A DNA stretch of 36,642 nt, taken from the NCBI RefSeq assembly GCF_017347095.1, contig NZ_JADPRZ010000035.1, forward strand, positions 1 to 36,642, in the 5' to 3' direction. Source of the stretch: Sporosarcina sp. E16_8. GTDB lineage: Bacteria > Bacillota > Bacilli > Bacillales_A > Planococcaceae. Below are positions 7,332 to 15,065 of this stretch, in pieces; position 1 is the first letter of the stretch; each line of letters starts with the position of its first letter. The position numbers and the translations under genes are program-made. The notes below the pieces were generated by a model. It was not told the origin of the DNA. It made no database searches and saw nothing but the letters and a program-made list of their open reading frames with translations.

Positions 7332-8630
7332 TTATTTAGTCCGATCAAATTGACTAATAACATTATAAAGGTCTTCAGATTGCCTTTTCAGTTCACTTGC
7401 CATCGCATCTGCCTGTTCAATTGACTGAACTTGTTCTTCTGTTGCTGCTCCGACTTCGAGCGCGCCAGCGGATGTTTGTTCCGCGATTGCTGCAACTTCC
7501 TGTGATTGGCGTGCTGTCGTTTCTATATTCGACAGCTGCAGTTCGACAAATTTTGTGATTTCGACAACGGAATCTGCCATACCATTCACTTTAGATGTCA
7601 TTGCTTCGACATTTTCACTTGTTTCATTGGCACGGTTCGCTTCGGTTGCCGCCGTCTTCACTTGTTGTTCCATTTCCTTCACGACTTTCGTAACATCTGT
7701 CTGGATTGTTGCAACAAGATCCGAAATTCCATTTACCGCTTTGGCACTTTCATCAGCTAACAAACGCACTTCCTCTGCCACGACTGCAAATCCTTTTCCG
7801 TGTTCACCTGCACGCGCCGCCTCAATGGATGCATTCAACGCCAATAAATTCGTCTGTGCTGCAATATTACCTACAAGTTGAACGATTTCACCTATTTTCT
7901 GCGCATTGTGATCCAGTTGCCTAATTGTGCCAAGTGATAGCTCACTTTGTGAAGACATATTTCGGATGCCATTGACAAGCATTCGGAATACCTCTGTCAT
8001 GCGCACTAGTTCCTCAAGCATCTCTTTTGAACGTTCAGAAGAATCTTCAGCCCTGCTACTCACTTCAACAGCTAATAGGCGGACATCTTCAATTGCTTCC
8101 GCTGTTTCTTGGATGGCAATTGCCGATTCCTCTGCGCCGGAGGCAATCTCCTTGATTGTAGATGCTACTGCATCCGCCTGTCTCGCAGCTGCTCCGGTTT
8201 CAGCAGATAAGCTATCTACTGTACTGGCCGTCTTTTCATAATTCGTCTCAATTTGTCCGACTATCGCACGCAAATTAAGCACCATATGCTGAAACGCTTC
8301 CGCCACTGAACGGATTTCATCAGACGAGTTTGGCAGTTCGATATCCGTTCCAATTTCCCCATCAGCGACTTTATTAGCCGCTTTCTCGAGATTTTGTAAT
8401 GGTTTCGTTAATATCGTACTGAAAAGCGCCGCTAACACGCCCGACCAAAATATGCCCATCGTATACGTCATCACCGCAAACCAAAACGGATCAAGTTTCG
8501 GAAAAAATTGTGGTTGTACGACATTAATGAATAATGCACTTGTTGTGTAAGTGACAATCGCAAGTATCGTTATAAATAGAATAAGCTTTCCCTTTAGCCC
8601 GAACTTCTTTTCCCTTTTTTCTCTCATCAT
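7332..8630 (-). CDS. Membrane methyl-accepting chemotaxis protein without a sensor domain
   Basis: This receptor of 432 residues has two membrane segments (about 14-36 and 48-72) joined by a short loop of roughly 12 residues, then HAMP (about 73-126) and the cytoplasmic signalling coiled coil. The hairpin tip is the highly conserved [20 protein letters not shown] followed by [21 protein letters not shown]. With no extracellular ligand domain it may sense membrane state or an internal partner; that is inference. The start ATG overlaps the ywlE stop (TAATG) with GGAGGAA just upstream, so translation is coupled to ywlE. A second ATG follows immediately and could be used. B. subtilis has no chemoreceptor at this place. 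Confidence 0.93.
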   Translation of the reverse strand: MMREKREKKFGLKGKLILFITILAIVTYTTSALFINVVQPQFFPKLDPFWFAVMTYTMGIFWSGVLAALFSTILTKPLQNLEKAANKVADGEIGTDIELPNSSDEIRSVAEAFQHMVLNLRAIVGQIETNYEKTASTVDSLSAETGAAARQADAVASTIKEIASGAEESAIAIQETAEAIEDVRLLAVEVSSRAEDSSERSKEMLEELVRMTEVFRMLVNGIRNMSSQSELSLGTIRQLDHNAQKIGEIVQLVGNIAAQTNLLALNASIEAARAGEHGKGFAVVAEEVRLLADESAKAVNGISDLVATIQTDVTKVVKEMEQQVKTAATEANRANETSENVEAMTSKVNGMADSVVEITKFVELQLSNIETTARQSQEVAAIAEQTSAGALEVGAATEEQVQSIEQADAMASELKRQSEDLYNVISQFDRTK

Positions 8631-9079
8631 TATTCCTCCATCAATTTCTGTTCAAGCACATCGATAATTCCCGACAACTCATTGAACACATGCCGATATG
8701 TATCGATATCGCCTCCGTACGGGTCGTACACATCTCCAGTTAATTCTTGTTTCACAAATCCTTTTAGTGTAAATGTTTTGTCTTTCACTTCTGGGTAAGA
8801 GTGAATGAGTATTGCTCTATGCCCTTCTGTCATTGTTAAAACGACATCCGCCCACTTCAAATCCTCACTTGAAACGACTCTTGAGACAGGCGTGTAAAGC
8901 ATGTCCGCTTCTTCGATAAGCGTTTTCGCGTTCAAAGAAATCGGAAAGCCCGCTTGTGCGTGAACACCCGCTGAACGAACCGACACATTGTTAATTCCTT
9001 TGGAACGAAGAATCGCCTCTGCCATTGGGCTTCTGCACGTGTTTCCAGTGCATATCAAATAAATATTTATTACTATCAC
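8630..9079 (-). CDS. ywlE: Protein-arginine phosphatase (low molecular weight phosphatase family)
   Basis: It removes phosphate from arginine residues marked by the McsB kinase and so counteracts ClpCP targeting. The P-loop [13 protein letters not shown] begins at Cys10 and has the threonine that in YwlE selects phosphoarginine; the general acid aspartate lies in [10 protein letters not shown]. The nominal start is GTG at 9079, but the only strong purine run (GAGAAAGG) abuts it. Homologues begin six residues before the cysteine, which here would be an ATA codon at 9070; an ATT codon follows at 9064. The true start is therefore uncertain. Its stop overlaps the chemoreceptor start. Confidence 0.92.
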   Translation of the reverse strand: MIVINIYLICTGNTCRSPMAEAILRSKGINNVSVRSAGVHAQAGFPISLNAKTLIEEADMLYTPVSRVVSSEDLKWADVVLTMTEGHRAILIHSYPEVKDKTFTLKGFVKQELTGDVYDPYGGDIDTYRHVFNELSGIIDVLEQKLMEE

Positions 9080-9128
9080 CCTTTCTCTTTAGAATAGCTG
9101 ACTTTTATGAATAAAGAAACAGTCAATT

Positions 9129-9632
9129 TCAATTAAAGCATGATAATACTCCCATTATTAATAAAGCGAGTCCTGTAATTAGTCTCAGCACTTTCCCATT
9201 CTTAAGACCTAAACGTCCTTTTAACAAGAGTGCGGCACAGGAAAAAATGAACGTAAATGCTCCCGACGCGACGATGAAAAGAACTTTATCCATATGAAGC
9301 ATTCCAAATGAAACACTTACTGAAAAAGCGTCGATACTCACTGCAAACGCAATGATATAAGGTGAAATTTGTTTCGATGAGGAGCCCGAAGTTTCACTTT
9401 GCAACAACATATGTATACCGATTAATCCGAGCATGACGCCCGATAATATACTGCTCCATACTGTAAATATATGTGCAGACAACTCCCCTGTAATGAATCC
9501 AAGAAATGGGATAGCCATATTAAGAAATGACGTCCAAAGTGCCAATGCAAGTTTTCCTTTATTTACATGCAGGAATGAATAAATGACTAAAACATCCAAG
9601 GTCGTAATACCAGCCGCAAATAATTCCGCCAA
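9129..9632 (-). CDS. mntP: Putative manganese efflux pump (MntP / YwlD family)
   Basis: This small integral membrane protein of 167 residues has about six membrane segments arranged as two repeats. Each repeat has the family aspartate: TTLDVLVIY in the first and FAVSIDAFSVSVSFG in the second; the first is less typical than the usual MDAFAVS. By family it exports Mn2+. I chose the TTG start at 9632 because GGGGAGG lies seven bases upstream. The frame is open to an ATG at 9677, but that ATG has no ribosome binding site and would add 15 polar residues in front of the first membrane segment. It lies between tsaC and ywlE as in Bacillus. Confidence 0.87.
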   Translation of the reverse strand: MAELFAAGITTLDVLVIYSFLHVNKGKLALALWTSFLNMAIPFLGFITGELSAHIFTVWSSILSGVMLGLIGIHMLLQSETSGSSSKQISPYIIAFAVSIDAFSVSVSFGMLHMDKVLFIVASGAFTFIFSCAALLLKGRLGLKNGKVLRLITGLALLIMGVLSCFN

Positions 9633-9701
9633 AACAAAACCTCCCCGAATACCGCATCGGTTCATCTTATGCGCCATTTAAGGAGGTCATTCGTAGTAGC
9701 T

Positions 9702-10730
9702 TTAGTACATATAGTGTTTTCCTTCAGCAGCTTTCATTAATCTGTTCATGACGGCAGCACCGACCCCGGCTAGATCTGTTTCAACAGCTAGAATAAGATC
9801 TGCTTCCGTCAAATCGCACTTACGGAGTGCTCCGTATAAATTTGTCGCCATTGCTTCATTGTTACCTGCCAAACCAATCGAAAAGTACCAATCCGCACCT
9901 AAAACACCCATTTCATCAGGCCCAATCAGCGCGACCTTCTTGCCTTCAGCATGAAGGTTTTCAATAGCTGTACGAATTTTATCCGCATCGTAATTGATGA
10001 CATAAAGAGGTGCTTCTGGCGCATAATGCAAATACTTCATACCCGGGGAACGTGGAGCTTGCTCGCCAGGTGACTTCGTTTCAGAATTTACGGCACCTAT
10101 GATGCTCTCAATCATTTCTTGCGTTGTCCCTCCTGGCCGTAAAATAGTCGGCGGAACTGTCGTCATATCTAATACGGTTGATTCCACACCTACACCAGTC
10201 TGTCCCCCGTCAAGAATGAGCGGGATGAGTCCGTCAAGATCTTTCTGTACGTGAGCCGCTTCAGTTGGGCTCGGTTTACCGCTTCGATTAGCACTGGGCG
10301 CTGCAAGCGGTTCACCTAGTGCGCGTAGAAGACCCAAAGCTACCGGATGATCCGGCATTCTTATGCCCACGGTCTCAACGCCGGGCGTTACATTCGGAGC
10401 GATGACGCCAGGTATTTTGTGGAAAACAAGCGTCAGTGGACCAGGCCAATACGTATCCATCAACTTTTCTCCAGCTGTAGTAATACCTGTCGCATAGTTC
10501 GAAACTTCTTCTTTATTACCAATATGTACGATTAGCGGATTGTCAGAAGGTCTTCCTTTTGCTTCGAAGATTTTTTGTACCGCTAACTCATCAGTTGCAA
10601 CTGCACCTAAACCGTATACTGTCTCTGTAGGAAACGCGACGATGCCGCCACTTTTCAAAATATCCACAGCCTGTTCATAGTTTCTATCGTTATCCATAAA
10701 GTTATCCACTGAAACCACTTTCGTTTCCAT
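9702..10730 (-). CDS. tsaC: L-threonylcarbamoyladenylate synthase (Sua5 type)
   Basis: It makes threonylcarbamoyl-AMP from threonine, bicarbonate and ATP, the first step of the tRNA modification t6A at position 37. The 342 residues comprise the YrdC/TsaC domain (about 15-205; GGIVAFPTETVYGLGA, GRPSDNPL, APSANRSGKPSPT) and the Sua5 C-terminal domain (about 235-342), linked by a basic-proline stretch (SPGEQAPRSPGMKYLHYAP). This is the YwlC form, longer than E. coli TsaC. The ATG has GGGGGA seven bases upstream. It follows spoIIR with a gap of 60 bp. Confidence 0.96.
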   Translation of the reverse strand: METKVVSVDNFMDNDRNYEQAVDILKSGGIVAFPTETVYGLGAVATDELAVQKIFEAKGRPSDNPLIVHIGNKEEVSNYATGITTAGEKLMDTYWPGPLTLVFHKIPGVIAPNVTPGVETVGIRMPDHPVALGLLRALGEPLAAPSANRSGKPSPTEAAHVQKDLDGLIPLILDGGQTGVGVESTVLDMTTVPPTILRPGGTTQEMIESIIGAVNSETKSPGEQAPRSPGMKYLHYAPEAPLYVINYDADKIRTAIENLHAEGKKVALIGPDEMGVLGADWYFSIGLAGNNEAMATNLYGALRKCDLTEADLILAVETDLAGVGAAVMNRLMKAAEGKHYMY

Positions 10731-10790
10731 GAGCTAATCCCCCACTTATACACATTTTGATCATTCTATCCACAAAGTTTGTTGGTAACT

Positions 10791-11348
10791 TTATGCGAAC
10801 AGCCCTTTTATCCACTCCCAGACGAAAAAAGTGACTTTTTCCTCTTCTTCTTCTTTTTTATCTACAAAACAGATTTTCGGAAACATTGCACACCACCAAT
10901 TATCCCCACGTCCACTACCAATTGTTAAAATATAGGCATCGTATTTCGCTTGTGGGCTAATAAATAGACCCGAACGCTTCGGTGGAAACAACGCTTCTTT
11001 ACGTTCGAGCGAAATAGCAGTGCCGTTTGACATAGTGTTAGCAATTTCGAGAATTTCGCTTTCGAGTGCCAGCAAGTTATCCCCAAGTTCTTTTTTCGTG
11101 CGTGACGTATTCACCGCGTTTTCGATAAGCGGCTGAATTTCATGTTGGATACTAATTTTAATCTGCTGATCGGCAGGCGCATTCGAATGAGCAAGCAGCC
11201 TGAAACGGATGGCATCCTCTTCTTCTGTCACCGTCATGAATACCGCTATGAAGGCCTGAATGATGATGAGCATGATGATGAATTCAATATAAGGCAACCA
11301 TTTTTGACCTATCGTTTTCTTTCTTATAATCTCGTAGTCTGTTAACAT
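10791..11348 (-). CDS. spoIIR: Stage II sporulation protein R, activator of the sigma-E protease
   Basis: In Bacillus this protein is made in the forespore under sigma-F, secreted into the intermembrane space, and triggers SpoIIGA to process pro-sigma-E in the mother cell. The 185 residues have an N-terminal membrane segment (about 18-40) acting as signal or anchor, then the family motif DAIRFRLLAHSNAPADQQIK and near the end GSGRGDNWWCAMFPKICFVD with its cysteine pair. The acidic run EEEEE and FVWEWIKGLFA end it. It is somewhat shorter than the B. subtilis protein. The ATG has AGGAGGGG six bases upstream, but this sequence is one arm of a perfect hairpin (see the next two entries). Confidence 0.95.
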   Translation of the reverse strand: MLTDYEIIRKKTIGQKWLPYIEFIIMLIIIQAFIAVFMTVTEEEDAIRFRLLAHSNAPADQQIKISIQHEIQPLIENAVNTSRTKKELGDNLLALESEILEIANTMSNGTAISLERKEALFPPKRSGLFISPQAKYDAYILTIGSGRGDNWWCAMFPKICFVDKKEEEEEKVTFFVWEWIKGLFA

Positions 11349-11354
11349 CTTTAT

Positions 11355-11391
11355 CCCCTCCTACTCTGCATTGTTGCCAGAGTAGGAGGGG
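11355..11391 (-). promoter_or_regulatory. 14-bp hairpin that covers the spoIIR ribosome binding site
   Basis: CCCCTCCTACTCTG at 11355-11368 is perfectly complementary to CAGAGTAGGAGGGG at 11378-11391, with a 9-base loop. In mRNA that runs through from prmC the whole Shine-Dalgarno AGGAGGGG of spoIIR is the 3' arm. No T run follows on the minus strand (it continues ATAAAGATG), so this is not a normal terminator. It starts one base after the prmC stop codon. Confidence 0.8.
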
Positions 11392-11398
11392 TTTATTC
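11370..11398 (-). promoter_or_regulatory. Sigma-F promoter candidate of spoIIR
   Basis: The minus strand has GAATA (11398-11394), a 15-bp spacer, then GGCAACAAT (11378-11370). The published B. subtilis sigma-F consensus as I recall it is GYATA or GYWTA, about 15 bp, GGNNANANT; the -10 fits at every fixed position and the -35 at four of five. The -10 lies over the loop and the edge of the hairpin above, so a transcript starting about 7 bases later would lack the 5' arm and leave the ribosome binding site free. Confidence 0.62.
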
Positions 11399-12247
11399 AC
11401 GAGTCTCGCAAAATATCATTCGATCTTTGCCGTTGATATCTTTTACCGTTTCAACAAGGGCTTCTGGGAGCGCCTCTTCGAACAACTTATGCACAGCTGG
11501 TCCTTGTAAATAGCCGATTTCGACGGCGATGAGAGAAGGCTTGTTCATAAGTGGTGGCAACGTTTCTGCAAGTTTCCGATAAAAGTAAAGTCCGTCTTCA
11601 TCCGCAAATAATGCATTATGCGGTTCGTGATCGAGGACCGTACCTGACATTAACGCCGCTTCGTCATGCGCAATATAGGGCGGGTTGGATAACACTACAT
11701 CCCATTTCCCCCGTGAGATTGGCGCCGCAAGGTCACCTTGAAGGAAAGTAATTTCAGCGTGGTTCACTTTTGCGTTATACTTCGCGATTGCAAGCGCACC
11801 TTCACTGATATCCGTTGCCGTAACGAGAGCTTCAGGCCATTCTTTTTTGAATGAAACCGCGATTGCGCCGCTACCCGTTCCGATATCTGCGATGGTAATT
11901 TTTTTAGTAGCGAAGAGTTTCTGGCTTCGTTCAAGCGCGCCATAAACGAGCTCCTCTGTTTCTGGACGCGGGATAAGGACATTTTCATCAACTTTGAACG
12001 TGTAGCCGTAGAAACCTTCTTCACCAATGACATATTGTACAGGTCTTCCTTCGAGCAGTTCGGCGGTTTTATCCCAAAAGTCTTTGTGCTGCTCGCCTGT
12101 AAGTTGTTCCTGTACATCTGCAAATAAGGAAGCCCTGGACTTTTGCGTGACGAATTCCATGAGGAGCTGCGCGGCATGTGGCTCAAGACCTTTTTGTTCT
12201 AATAAAGAAGAAGCCCGCTGGAGAGCTTCATAGATTTTTTCAGTCAT
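11393..12247 (-). CDS. prmC: Peptide chain release factor N5-glutamine methyltransferase
   Basis: It methylates the glutamine of the GGQ motif in release factors RF1 and RF2 using S-adenosylmethionine. The 284 residues have the N-terminal helical domain (1-80), the SAM loop [15 protein letters not shown] and the substrate-binding [10 protein letters not shown]. The start overlaps the prfA stop (ATGACTGA, 8 bp shared), which indicates translational coupling of the enzyme with its substrate gene. The stop codon lies one base before the spoIIR hairpin. Confidence 0.97.
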   Translation of the reverse strand: MTEKIYEALQRASSLLEQKGLEPHAAQLLMEFVTQKSRASLFADVQEQLTGEQHKDFWDKTAELLEGRPVQYVIGEEGFYGYTFKVDENVLIPRPETEELVYGALERSQKLFATKKITIADIGTGSGAIAVSFKKEWPEALVTATDISEGALAIAKYNAKVNHAEITFLQGDLAAPISRGKWDVVLSNPPYIAHDEAALMSGTVLDHEPHNALFADEDGLYFYRKLAETLPPLMNKPSLIAVEIGYLQGPAVHKLFEEALPEALVETVKDINGKDRMIFCETRE

Positions 12248-13316
12248 TGCGATCCAAACTTTCTAGGCGGTATGCCTGTTCCTCGAGAATAAGCGCATCG
12301 ATAACTTCATCGAGTTTACCTTCAATGATCTGATCTAGTTTCTGGATTGTCAGGCCTATGCGGTGATCAGTCACCCGGTTTTGCGGGAAGTTGTATGTGC
12401 GAATCCGCTCGGAACGGTCACCTGTACCGACTGCTGACTTCCGTTTTTCATCATACTCATCTTGGATTTCGCGTGTGAATTTATCGGAAACGCGTGCCCG
12501 TAGTACTTTCATCGCCTTCTCTTTATTCTTAATTTGCGATTTTTCATCTTGAATCGATACGGTAATACCGGTTGGAAGATGCGTCAATCGGACGGCGGAC
12601 ATCGTCGTGTTGACCGACTGACCTCCAGGACCAGATGAGCAATAGGTATCCGTTCGAATATCTTTTTCATGGATAACAATTTCAATTTCTTCTGCTTCAG
12701 GAAGGCATGCAACGGTTGCTGTCGATGTATGTGTACGCCCGCCGGATTCGGTTTCCGGGACTCGTTGCACACGGTGTGCCCCGTTTTCATATTTCAATTT
12801 CGAATAAGCACCCTTTCCGTTAATCAGGAAAATAATTTCTTTAAAGCCACCGAGTTCTGTCGGAGATGAATCCAATACTTCGACTTTCCAGTGGTTCATT
12901 TCCGCGAAGCGACTGTACATACGGAACAAGCTACCTGCGAAAAGCGCTGCTTCATCACCACCTGCCGCTCCACGAATTTCCATAATAACGTTTTTATTAT
13001 CGTTCGGATCTTTTGGCACGAGTAATAGTTTCAGTTTTTCTTCGAATGATTCGATTTGATCTTCTAGTTCGGAAATTTCCATTTTGACAAGTTCTCTCAT
13101 GTCATCATCTAGATTGTCGTTCAACATTTCTTTAGCACTTTTAAGTTCAGCTTTTGCATGTTTATAGCCGCGATACGTTTCGACTGTTTCTTGTAAGCCG
13201 GATTGTTCTATTGAGTAATCGCGGAGCTTTGTCATATCACTTACTACCGCGGGATCACTGAGCATTTCGTTCAAATGATCATATCGGTCTTCTACTGCTT
13301 GTAACCTTTCAAACAT
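12240..13316 (-). CDS. prfA: Peptide chain release factor 1
   Basis: RF1 ends translation at UAA and UAG. The 358 residues include the codon-reading PxT motif as PET in [20 protein letters not shown], and the catalytic [20 protein letters not shown]. The frame is open 13 codons further up to 13355, but the Shine-Dalgarno GAGGTG lies inside that stretch, six bases before the ATG at 13316, and the resulting start [19 protein letters not shown] aligns with Bacillus PrfA. It is followed by overlapping prmC. Upstream lies tandem array A2. Confidence 0.97.
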   Translation of the reverse strand: MFERLQAVEDRYDHLNEMLSDPAVVSDMTKLRDYSIEQSGLQETVETYRGYKHAKAELKSAKEMLNDNLDDDMRELVKMEISELEDQIESFEEKLKLLLVPKDPNDNKNVIMEIRGAAGGDEAALFAGSLFRMYSRFAEMNHWKVEVLDSSPTELGGFKEIIFLINGKGAYSKLKYENGAHRVQRVPETESGGRTHTSTATVACLPEAEEIEIVIHEKDIRTDTYCSSGPGGQSVNTTMSAVRLTHLPTGITVSIQDEKSQIKNKEKAMKVLRARVSDKFTREIQDEYDEKRKSAVGTGDRSERIRTYNFPQNRVTDHRIGLTIQKLDQIIEGKLDEVIDALILEEQAYRLESLDRND

Positions 13317-13401
13317 TGCGGACACCTCATTTTCAGGACTGTTTTGTACGTTCATTGTACGGGAATTTGCTTGGTAAATACAGTTATTTCACCGATGCCA
13401 A

Positions 13402-13590
13402 CGTTCTTGTGAAAGTTGACAACGTTTCGTGCGGACTTCACAACGTTCTGGAGAAAGTTAACAACACTACTCCTAAACTAAACAACGTTTGGGGGACTTC
13501 GCAACGTTTCGCGCGATGTTCGCAACGCTCTGGTGGAAGTTAACAACGCTACTCCTAAACTAAACAACACTCCAAAGAAACTTAACAACG
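13402..13590. repeat. Tandem array A2, 21-bp units ending in AACAA
   Basis: Nine consecutive units of 21 bp (one of 19 bp) each begin CGTT, CGCT or CACT and end in CAA. Two blocks of four units resemble each other (GAAAGTTAACAA then ACTCCTAAACTAAACAA in each), so there is an 84-bp higher-order period. The array fills most of the 336 bp between tdk and prfA. I see no gene there. The GTTAAC and CAACGTT words recur, but most units have drifted. Confidence 0.88.
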
Positions 13591-13612
13591 CTGCTACAGC
13601 GGGCTATGCACC

Positions 13613-13644
13613 AAAAAACCCGCCCTATTCTGCCGGACGGGCTT
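13613..13644 (-). terminator. Intrinsic terminator of tdk
   Basis: On the minus strand AAGCCCGTCC pairs with GGGCGGGTTT (one U-G pair in the middle, one at the edge) around a 9-base loop and is followed by TTTTTT. It lies 8 bp after the tdk stop. Confidence 0.9.
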
Positions 13645-13652
13645 GATTGCTG

Positions 13653-14258
13653 TTATGCTTTTACAGATGCTACAGCTGTTATACCTTTTGGTACTTCGTG
13701 GTGCTTGCGGCATCTTGGTTCGTACGCTTCTGACGCGCCGACTAGAATGATGGGATCATCATAGCCTGCAGGCGTGCCGTTAATGAGCCGCTGCGTTCGG
13801 CTAGAGGGCGAGCCACACGCCGTGCAGACTGCCTGTAATTTGGTAACGTGTTCAGCCACAGCCATTAGACGTGGCATCGGTCCGAATGGTTCGCCGCGGA
13901 AATCTTGGTCAAGTCCAGCGACGATTACACGGAATCCACGATTGGCCAATTCCATCACAACGTCGACGATACCCTCGTCAAAAAACTGGGCTTCATCGAT
14001 TGCGATTACGTCATAATCATCGGTGACAAACTGTTCAATATGGGTCGAACTGGCAATCGGATTCGCGATAACAGTTGTCCCATTATGGCTAACAACGGCT
14101 TCTTCGCTAAAACGATCATCGATTTCCGGTTTAAATACCGCGATTTTTTGTTTGGCGAACTGTGAACGTCTTATTCGTCGAATCAATTCCTCGGATTTCC
14201 CTGAAAACATACTGCCGCAAATGACCTCAATCCAACCGCCTTGCATAGTTACGTACAT
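13653..14258 (-). CDS. tdk: Thymidine kinase (type II)
   Basis: It phosphorylates thymidine and deoxyuridine for salvage. The 201 residues carry the P-loop [16 protein letters not shown], the Walker B and catalytic glutamate in [11 protein letters not shown], the lasso-region zinc cysteines in CTACGS and CRKHHEV, and the thymidine-binding [19 protein letters not shown]. The start ATG has AAGGAGAT upstream. Position between rpmE and prfA is the Bacillus order. About 130 bp of AT-rich DNA separates it from the rpmE terminator. Confidence 0.97.
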   Translation of the reverse strand: MYVTMQGGWIEVICGSMFSGKSEELIRRIRRSQFAKQKIAVFKPEIDDRFSEEAVVSHNGTTVIANPIASSTHIEQFVTDDYDVIAIDEAQFFDEGIVDVVMELANRGFRVIVAGLDQDFRGEPFGPMPRLMAVAEHVTKLQAVCTACGSPSSRTQRLINGTPAGYDDPIILVGASEAYEPRCRKHHEVPKGITAVASVKA

Positions 14259-14389
14259 GGTGAATCTCCTTCCAGTTGCCTGTATATAATTATTTCATTC
14301 ATGTCATTAGATTATCTATCATACCCTAAAACGAGTTAAATTTAACGTCTATTATTTCAAACTTAAATATGTTAGACACATTTTTCTCC

Positions 14390-14431
14390 AAAAATAAATA
14401 CCCGCCCGGCGCATGCGCACCTGACGGGTAT
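14390..14431 (-). terminator. Intrinsic terminator of rpmE
   Basis: ATACCCG at 14398-14404 pairs with CGGGTAT at 14425-14431, and the stem continues inward through a GC-rich palindrome around GCGCATGCGC. The minus strand then reads TTTATTTTTGG. Confidence 0.88.
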
Positions 14432-14441
14432 CGTGAAGATT

Positions 14442-14672
14442 TTACTCTTGGCCTTCTTCTTCGCGGCCTTCTTCTTTGAGACCATATTTTTTGTTGAAGC
14501 GGTCGACACGTCCGTCCGCTTGAGCAAATTTCTGGCGTCCAGTGTAGAATGGGTGACATTCATTACAAACTTCAATGCGGATGTCCCCTCTTACAGAACC
14601 TGTTTCAAATGTGTTACCACATGAACAAGTAACAGTTGATACTTTATAAGCTGGATGTATTGCTGCTTTCAT
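14442..14672 (-). CDS. rpmE: 50S ribosomal protein L31 (zinc-binding form)
   Basis: This is bL31 of the large subunit, 76 residues. Zinc cysteines are in VTCSCGN and VCNECHP, so it is the zinc-containing type rather than the zinc-free paralogue. The core ends in FNKKYGLK, the usual C-terminus in Bacillus; here ten acidic residues follow ([10 protein letters not shown]). The ATG at 14672 has GGAGAG six bases upstream; a TTG directly before it is in frame but less well spaced. It has its own promoter, leader and terminator. Confidence 0.96.
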   Translation of the reverse strand: MKAAIHPAYKVSTVTCSCGNTFETGSVRGDIRIEVCNECHPFYTGRQKFAQADGRVDRFNKKYGLKEEGREEEGQE

Positions 14673-14793
14673 CAATCTCTCTCCTTTCGCCCTGAACCAT
14701 CTGGAACAGAGTTGTATTATAAGACTGATGCCTTACACGGTCCGTGTTCGTCAACCGTATATGCACGCAGATATTATTTAAGTTACTTTAGAG

Positions 14794-14822
14794 ATTATAA
14801 CAAGTTTTTTTTGCAGATGCAA
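14794..14822 (-). promoter_or_regulatory. Sigma-A promoter of rpmE
   Basis: The minus strand has TTGCAT, exactly 17 bp, TATAAT, with the TG extension before the -10. It would give a leader of about 115 bases before the rpmE start. The leader contains a 13-bp palindrome at 14734-14748 (ACACGG-T-CCGTGT on the plus strand) that could be an RNA hairpin or an operator. L31 leaders in Firmicutes have been proposed as autoregulatory elements; I cannot tell whether this is one. Confidence 0.75.
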
Positions 14823-14861
14823 CTATTTTAATTAACTACTACATATGTTGCAATAAAGAAC

Positions 14862-14975
14862 CCATTGAATTCGCTTCGGCGCTAGGGGATGCCTCCCGCC
14901 CTAAGCCAAGCAGCTTCGCCGCCAGTCTTAGGGCTTCGGCTACCCCTGTTAAGGCGCCTACGCTTAGTATATATA
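14862..14975. repeat. Structured intergenic repeat R2, copy 1
   Basis: An element of about 115 bp with nested inverted repeats: GCCCTAAG at 14898-14905 pairs with CTTAGGGC at 14927-14934, an inner CAGC-TTC-GC loop, and outer GGCGC and GGGGATGCC pairing with TACCCC and GGCGCC. It is related to copies at 24.9 and 25.1 kb. It lies in the 393 bp between rho and rpmE, where apart from the rpmE promoter and leader I see nothing else. Confidence 0.85.
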
Positions 14976-15065
14976 CAGTTTCGCACACTCAACCATCCAG
15001 TACAGAACCACACACCAGGTTACATGCGCCACAATAAAGCACTCAATAAATAAGCGGGGATTCTA

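Noticed and set aside
9671..9682. TAAGGAGGTCAT on the plus strand, a perfect ribosome binding site
   Set aside because: No plus-strand reading frame follows; on the other strand it reads like the 16S rRNA 3' end, which I take as chance.
13317..13355. Extended N-terminus of PrfA
   Set aside because: The Shine-Dalgarno GAGGTG lies in this stretch and homologues start at the ATG at 13316.
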